A stretch of DNA of 64,000 bases from CAWVSB01 sp036960375 (GTDB lineage: Bacteria > Pseudomonadota > Gammaproteobacteria > Pseudomonadales > CAWVSB01): assembly GCA_036960375.1 (NCBI GenBank), contig JBALVY010000003.1, positions 124,001-188,000 of the forward strand, read 5' to 3'. The position numbers and the translations under genes are program-made. A model generated the notes under the pieces. That model was not told where the DNA came from. It made no database searches and saw only the letters and a program-made list of their open reading frames with translations. Positions 59,757 through 64,000 of this stretch are shown here, one piece after another; within the stretch, counting starts at the first letter, position 1; the number at the start of each line of letters is the position of its first letter.

Positions 59757-60556
59757 TGGATGCAGTTCAGGCCATCGTTCTCGCTCTGGTACAGGGCTTA
59801 ACAGAATTTTTACCTATATCAAGCTCCGCTCACCTGATACTGCCTTCGGCGGTATTGGGCTGGCCTGATCAGGGACTGGCGTTTGATGTGGCTGTGCACG
59901 TCGGTTCTTTGTTGGCGGTAGTGGCCTATTTTTATCGTGATATATGGAGTATTAGCAGCGCCTGGTGTGGCAGTTTGGTGGGTAGAGGCACCAATGAGCA
60001 AAGTCAGTTGGGCTGGGCAGTAATTATTGGCACTATTCCAGCTGGCCTGGCCGGTATTCTGTTAAATGGTTGGATAGAAGCCAATTTACGCAGTGTATCG
60101 GTTATAGCCACGGCGACTATTGGCTTCGGTTTGCTGCTGTGGTGGGCTGATGGCAAACGCGGTCAGCTCGGGTCGGTCGGCTTGCGCAACGCAATAGTGA
60201 TTGGTTTGGCGCAGGCACTTGCCCTCATTCCAGGCACCTCCCGCTCAGGCATTACGATGACCGCAGGCTTGGCTCTGGGTCTAAACCGACAGACAGCCGC
60301 CAGGTTTTCTTTTCTATTGTCGATACCGCTTATTTTGGCAGCTGGTGGGCTTAAAACGCTCGAGCTCCTGGAGCAAGGAGACGCAGTCGAATGGGCAATG
60401 ATATTTCTCGGTGTGGCCGTTTCTGCTGTTGCCGCATTTGCCTGTATACACCTGTTTCTCAAGTGGCTTGACCGAGTGGGTTTTATGCCCTTTGTGATCT
60501 ATCGAATTTTGTTAGGTATTGGGCTGTGGTTATTGATCGCCCTGAATTGGATTTAA
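59756..60556 (+). CDS. uppP: Undecaprenyl-diphosphatase UppP/BacA
   Basis: Inner-membrane enzyme that recycles the undecaprenyl carrier of cell-wall synthesis, 266 residues with about eight helices. QGLTEFLPISSSAHLIL contains the conserved Glu and Ser residues, and IPGTSRSGITMTAGLALGLNR is the second active-site block. TAATG overlap with tsaB. Confidence 0.96.
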   Translation: MDAVQAIVLALVQGLTEFLPISSSAHLILPSAVLGWPDQGLAFDVAVHVGSLLAVVAYFYRDIWSISSAWCGSLVGRGTNEQSQLGWAVIIGTIPAGLAGILLNGWIEANLRSVSVIATATIGFGLLLWWADGKRGQLGSVGLRNAIVIGLAQALALIPGTSRSGITMTAGLALGLNRQTAARFSFLLSIPLILAAGGLKTLELLEQGDAVEWAMIFLGVAVSAVAAFACIHLFLKWLDRVGFMPFVIYRILLGIGLWLLIALNWI

Positions 60557-60565
60557 GAGGATTTT

Positions 60566-61858
60566 ATGACTGTTTCGTCGTTTACCCAAGGTTTGCTGGA
60601 TTTTTTATCTTCATCACCTACACCTTTCCATGCCGTAGGCAATATGACAGCGTTGCTGAAAGCCGAGGGTTTCAGTGCCCTCGATGAAGCTGAATCATGG
60701 CAGCTAGAACCCGGTCAGCGCTATTATCTGACGCGCAACGATTCTTCGATTATTGCCTTTATCGTTGGCACTGACAATCCGGCAGAAAGTGGACTGCGTC
60801 TATTTGGCGCTCATACCGATTCACCCTGTCTAAAAGTCAAACCACAGCCAGTCATAAACAAAAGCGGTTGCGTACAGCTGGGTGTAGAAACCTACGGCGG
60901 CGTATTGCTCAACCCCTGGTTTGATCGCGATTTATCCTTGGCCGGCAGAGTCAGCTTTCGTAAAACAGACGGTAGTCTAGGTTCGGCGCTGATAGACCTG
61001 AAGCGAGCAATTGCGACAATTCCCAGTTTAGCGATTCATTTGGACCGCGAAGCCAACGAAGGACGCACCGTCAATAAACAGAACCATTTACCCCCGATTA
61101 TTAGCCTGCAGACCAGTCAACCCATGGGCGACTTCCGTGAATGGCTAAAGCAGCAATTAGCTGCGGATCAAGGCATCGATGAAGTACTGGATTATGAACT
61201 CAGCTTTTACGATAGCCAGACGCCAAGCCTGATAGGTTTGCAGCAAGAACTGATTGCCAGTGCACGGCTCGACAATCTATTAAGCTGTTATGTAGGGCTA
61301 CAGTCGTTGATAGCCGCTGACAATCAAGTGACATCAATACTGGTATGTAATGATCACGAAGAGGTAGGAAGCTCAAGCCACATTGGAGCACAAGGGCCCA
61401 TGTTGCAGACCACTATCCAGCGTCTTATTCCCGATGCAGAAAACCGCGCAAGAACCCTTGCTCGTTCCGCGATGATCTCAGCCGATAACGCCCACGCAGT
61501 ACATCCGAATTACGCAGACAAACACGATAAAAACCACGGCCCCCTGTTAAACGCAGGCCCAGTGATCAAATTAAACGCCAATCAGCGCTATGCAACCAAC
61601 AGCGAAACCTCCGCCCTGTTTCGCCACGTATGCCAAATAGCCGAAGTACCATTCCAGGAGTTTGTGGTACGTAGTGACCTGGCATGTGGCAGTACCATCG
61701 GCCCCATTACCAGCGCAGAAATCGGCGTTCCCACAGTTGACGTAGGTGTACCACAGCTGGGCATGCACAGCATCAGAGAACTCTGCGGCGTAGACGATGC
61801 TGAACGATTATATAAAGCGGCGAAGTGTTTTTTTGGATTGCAGTCAGTTAGCTTCTGA
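60566..61858 (+). CDS. apeB: M18-family aminopeptidase
   Basis: Zinc aminopeptidase of the aspartyl aminopeptidase family, 430 residues, normal length. LFGAHTDSPCLKVKPQP has the metal-binding His and Asp. ILVCNDHEEVGSSSHIGAQGP has the catalytic Glu, SADNAHAVHPNY the next ligand, and the ending VPQLGMHSIRELCG the final His. GAGGATTTT precedes the ATG. It is convergent with trpS across palindrome A6. Confidence 0.92.
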   Translation: MTVSSFTQGLLDFLSSSPTPFHAVGNMTALLKAEGFSALDEAESWQLEPGQRYYLTRNDSSIIAFIVGTDNPAESGLRLFGAHTDSPCLKVKPQPVINKSGCVQLGVETYGGVLLNPWFDRDLSLAGRVSFRKTDGSLGSALIDLKRAIATIPSLAIHLDREANEGRTVNKQNHLPPIISLQTSQPMGDFREWLKQQLAADQGIDEVLDYELSFYDSQTPSLIGLQQELIASARLDNLLSCYVGLQSLIAADNQVTSILVCNDHEEVGSSSHIGAQGPMLQTTIQRLIPDAENRARTLARSAMISADNAHAVHPNYADKHDKNHGPLLNAGPVIKLNANQRYATNSETSALFRHVCQIAEVPFQEFVVRSDLACGSTIGPITSAEIGVPTVDVGVPQLGMHSIRELCGVDDAERLYKAAKCFFGLQSVSF

Positions 61859-61885
61859 TACATCGAATCACCAGAAAAACCCAGG

Positions 61886-62050
61886 TCTTCTGCGGGGTGC
61901 GGTCACAGGAACAATCAGATCGCGCCCAAAGTTTTCGGGTCTTTTTGGCGTTCTAGCTAAAGTATGTCTGAGCGCAAAGCGCGAGTTCTTTAGCAGTCAA
62001 AAAGACCCGGAAACTTTGCGATCGTTCCTGTGACCGCACCCCGCAGTAGA
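61886..62050. repeat. Long nested palindrome A6 (family A, forward orientation, 165 bp)
   Basis: Outer arms 61886-61912 and 62024-62050, 27 bp with one mismatch. Inner arms around GGGTCTTTTTG and CAAAAAGACCC. The core hairpin 61956-61994 is closed by GCTAAAG/CTTTAGC with loop AGCGCAAAGCGC. The bulge GGAACAATCAGATCGC (61908-61923) is the exact complement of that in A2. It lies between convergent apeB and trpS. Confidence 0.9.
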
Positions 62051-62089
62051 CCGAATTCAGCGCGCCAAACGATCTATGACCTAGACCCG

Positions 62090-63100
62090 CTACCCAAGCC
62101 CACGCAAACCCACAGAATGCCTGACTTTATCGAGTAAAGGTCGCGCAAAAGCGCGCGCTTTTTCAGCGCCCGCTAATAGTGTCTGCTCAATTTTCTCACC
62201 ATCATTAATCAACGCATCATAACGTTCACGAGCAATAAAGATGTCCTCATTGATTAAGGCAAATAACTCCTTTTTCGCCTGCCCCCAACCAATGCCCGCA
62301 GCAAACTGATCACGCATATACTGAGTTTGTTCCTCGGATGCAAAGGCCTGCCAAATCTGGAATACAGAAGAATCATCCGCATCTTTGGGATCACCCGGTT
62401 CCAGCAAGTTAGTTTTGATTTTGTTGATCGACTTTTGCAACTTCTTTTCAGTTGAGAACAGAGGAATGGTATTGCCGTAGCTTTTGCTCATTTTACGGCC
62501 ATCAAGGCCCACCAGAACCGCATTGGCGTTATCGTCGACTACCGCCTCAGGCAATACAAAGTGCTCACCGTAGATGTGATTAAAACGACCGGCGATATCA
62601 CGCGCCATCTCCAAGTGTTGGATCTGGTCACGACCCACGGGCACCTTGGTGGCATTGAACATCAGGATGTCAGCGGCCATTAGCACAGGGTAAGAGAATA
62701 GGCCCAAATTGATGCCGTAATCAGCGTCTTCACCCGCATCCAGATTCTTCTGTACTGAGTCTTTATAGGCATGGGCGCGGTTCATCAGTCCCTTGGCGGT
62801 GACGCAAGTTAAGGCCCAGGTAAGCTCAGTGATCTCGGGTACATCCGATTGACGATAAAATACCGCATTTTCAGTGTCCAGGCCCAGAGCCAGCCAAGTG
62901 GCTGCAATTTCACGGGTAGACTGCTGTACGGCAGCAGGGTCGGTACACTTTATTAGCGCATGGTAGTCAGCCAAAAAGAAAAAGGACTCACTATTTTTGT
63001 CACGACTGGCTTCAATAGCAGGCCGGATGGCGCCGACATAATTACCAAGATGCGGAGTGCCAGTGGTGGTGATGCCGGTAAGGGTACGTTCTTTTTTCAT
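62090..63100 (-). CDS. trpS: Tryptophanyl-tRNA synthetase
   Basis: Class I synthetase charging tRNA-Trp, 336 residues from the ATG at 63100. TGITTTGTPHLGNYVGAI carries the HIGH-type motif (HLGN), and DGRKMSKSYGNTI is the KMSKS motif. PVGRDQIQHLEMARDIA is also conserved. Upstream in-frame starts up to 63196 would add a hydrophobic extension not usual for the family, so 63100 is preferred although its ribosome site is weak. Confidence 0.95.
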   Translation of the reverse strand: MKKERTLTGITTTGTPHLGNYVGAIRPAIEASRDKNSESFFFLADYHALIKCTDPAAVQQSTREIAATWLALGLDTENAVFYRQSDVPEITELTWALTCVTAKGLMNRAHAYKDSVQKNLDAGEDADYGINLGLFSYPVLMAADILMFNATKVPVGRDQIQHLEMARDIAGRFNHIYGEHFVLPEAVVDDNANAVLVGLDGRKMSKSYGNTIPLFSTEKKLQKSINKIKTNLLEPGDPKDADDSSVFQIWQAFASEEQTQYMRDQFAAGIGWGQAKKELFALINEDIFIARERYDALINDGEKIEQTLLAGAEKARAFARPLLDKVRHSVGLRGLG

Positions 63101-63237
63101 GCTGTCTGCTGCTTGGCTGATCGAGAGGTTGGCAATGATACTTGTGATGGCCATTAGCGTATACCCCCGAAGTAAGGTTGACCGCGCAATGGTCATCTAA
63201 TAAATTGTCGGCCTACTAACTCGATGTGAGAAATATA

Positions 63238-64000
63238 ATGTCTGATTTTACCAGCCTGGACCTGAGCGTAGTGGATGGTGTCGCTACAATAACCCTAAAC
63301 CGGCCTGAGGCGGCTAATAGTATTGACGTGACCATGAGCGCCGAGCTACTTAAAGCCTCGCTAGCGGTGGCCAGTGACCCGCAAGTACGGGTGCTGATAC
63401 TAACCGGCGCTGGAAGACTGTTTAGCGCCGGAGGAGATTTGGCCTTTATGGCAACGCTGGGAGATAAAATAGGCGAAGGTTTGCGCGAAGTCACCGCAAA
63501 CCTTCATAGTGCTCTGGCTACCTTGTCGCATATGAATGCTCCAGTGATAACTGCCATTAATGGTACTGCCGCTGGCGCCGGTTTTAGCCTGGCAATTACC
63601 GGAGATTTTGTCATCGCCTCTGATCGTGCCAAATTTACCATGGCCTATACGGCCGCAGGTTTAGCGCCAGATGGCTCATCGACCTATTATTTACCACGGC
63701 TGGTCGGTATACGGCGCGCCAAGGAATTGATGATTACTAATCGCCTGCTCAATGCTGCAGAGGCGCTGGAGTGGGGTTTGATAAACGAAGTTGTTCCCGC
63801 CGATGAATTGATGACTCGCGCCAATGCGCTTGCGGCACAGTTGGCAACAGGGGCGACCTGCGCATTTGGCGAAGTAAAGCGGATGTTACACGCAAGTTTC
63901 CAGAATGGCCTCGAAACCCAGATGCAAATGGAAACAAACGCGATAGCCAATATGAGTCGAACTGCAGATGGTCAGGAAGGTGTAGCCGCATTTCTTGGCA
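63238..64000 (+). CDS. Enoyl-CoA hydratase/isomerase family protein (3' end outside the window)
   Basis: Crotonase-fold protein, 254 codons visible with no stop. GVATITLNRPEAANSID opens the fold. LTGAGRLFSAGGDLAFM is the first oxyanion-hole segment, and ITAINGTAAGAGFSLAI the second. DGSSTYYLPRLVG holds a typical Ser/Thr-rich pocket, and ALEWGLINEVVP follows. One usual catalytic Glu position appears as Asp-Gly-Ser, so hydratase versus isomerase is unclear. It is divergent from trpS. Confidence 0.9.
   Translation, partial: MSDFTSLDLSVVDGVATITLNRPEAANSIDVTMSAELLKASLAVASDPQVRVLILTGAGRLFSAGGDLAFMATLGDKIGEGLREVTANLHSALATLSHMNAPVITAINGTAAGAGFSLAITGDFVIASDRAKFTMAYTAAGLAPDGSSTYYLPRLVGIRRAKELMITNRLLNAAEALEWGLINEVVPADELMTRANALAAQLATGATCAFGEVKRMLHASFQNGLETQMQMETNAIANMSRTADGQEGVAAFLG

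Noticed and set aside
63101..63196. N-terminal extension of trpS as a targeting or signal sequence
   Set aside because: The family starts close to the HLGN motif at the length given by 63100; a hydrophobic extension on a cytoplasmic synthetase is unlikely.

Overview
The window is a chromosomal segment of a free-living, probably marine, gammaproteobacterium. The evidence is a Pseudomonas-type gene order (ygfZ, sdhE, nadB, rpoE/algU-mucABCD, lepA, lepB, rnc, era, recO, acpS, cysM, relA, mazG), a sodium-pumping oxaloacetate decarboxylase, choline-to-betaine genes, a TonB-dependent receptor and many acyl-CoA/SDR genes. The style recalls marine lineages near Spongiibacteraceae, OM60/NOR5 or BD1-7; that placement is inference. 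No rRNA, tRNA, CRISPR array, transposase or phage gene was seen.

Layout. 1-5.4 kb: end of alr, divergent dusC, the oadGAB sodium pump and a rubredoxin. 5.4-6.2 kb: a gene-free block of three long palindromes. 6.2-7.5 kb: an SDR and a VOC protein. 7.5-14.5 kb: a minus-strand block with a BCCT-like membrane protein, betA, betB and a TonB-dependent receptor. This block is bounded by imperfect 38-bp direct repeats made from the 3' end of the VOC gene. 15.2-18.5 kb: two acyl-CoA dehydrogenases divergent from an SDR. 18.5-24.4 kb: a DUF1499 protein, bioA, tesA, and an ABC ATPase/permease pair divergent from tesA. 24.5-30.4 kb: a LuxR-type regulator, a hotdog thioesterase, an acyl-CoA ligase, a lipoprotein PQQ-dependent dehydrogenase and an SDR.

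30.6-36.2 kb: a compact, complete coenzyme F420 operon (npdG, cofE, cofD, cofC, fbiC), unusual for a gammaproteobacterium. It is followed by convergent VOC and truncated-hemoglobin genes and then ung. 38.7-56 kb is the conserved housekeeping and envelope-stress region. Here rpoE has no in-frame ATG, GTG or TTG and appears to start at CTG. It sits behind a sigma-E-like promoter and is followed by a two-state hairpin that can hide the rseA ribosome binding site. 56-64 kb carries adk, hemH, mobA, tsaB, uppP, an M18 aminopeptidase, trpS and a truncated enoyl-CoA hydratase gene.

The most unusual feature is a set of eight long intergenic palindromes of nearly constant length. Six (family A, 160-179 bp, three of them exactly 167 bp) share a 38-39 nt central hairpin and a conserved one-sided bulge. 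Two (family B, both exactly 112 bp, 31-50-31) share a 50-nt core. In both families the outer arms match each other within a copy but are unrelated between copies. Simple copying of one sequence cannot explain this. They lie mostly between convergent genes, often as oppositely oriented pairs.
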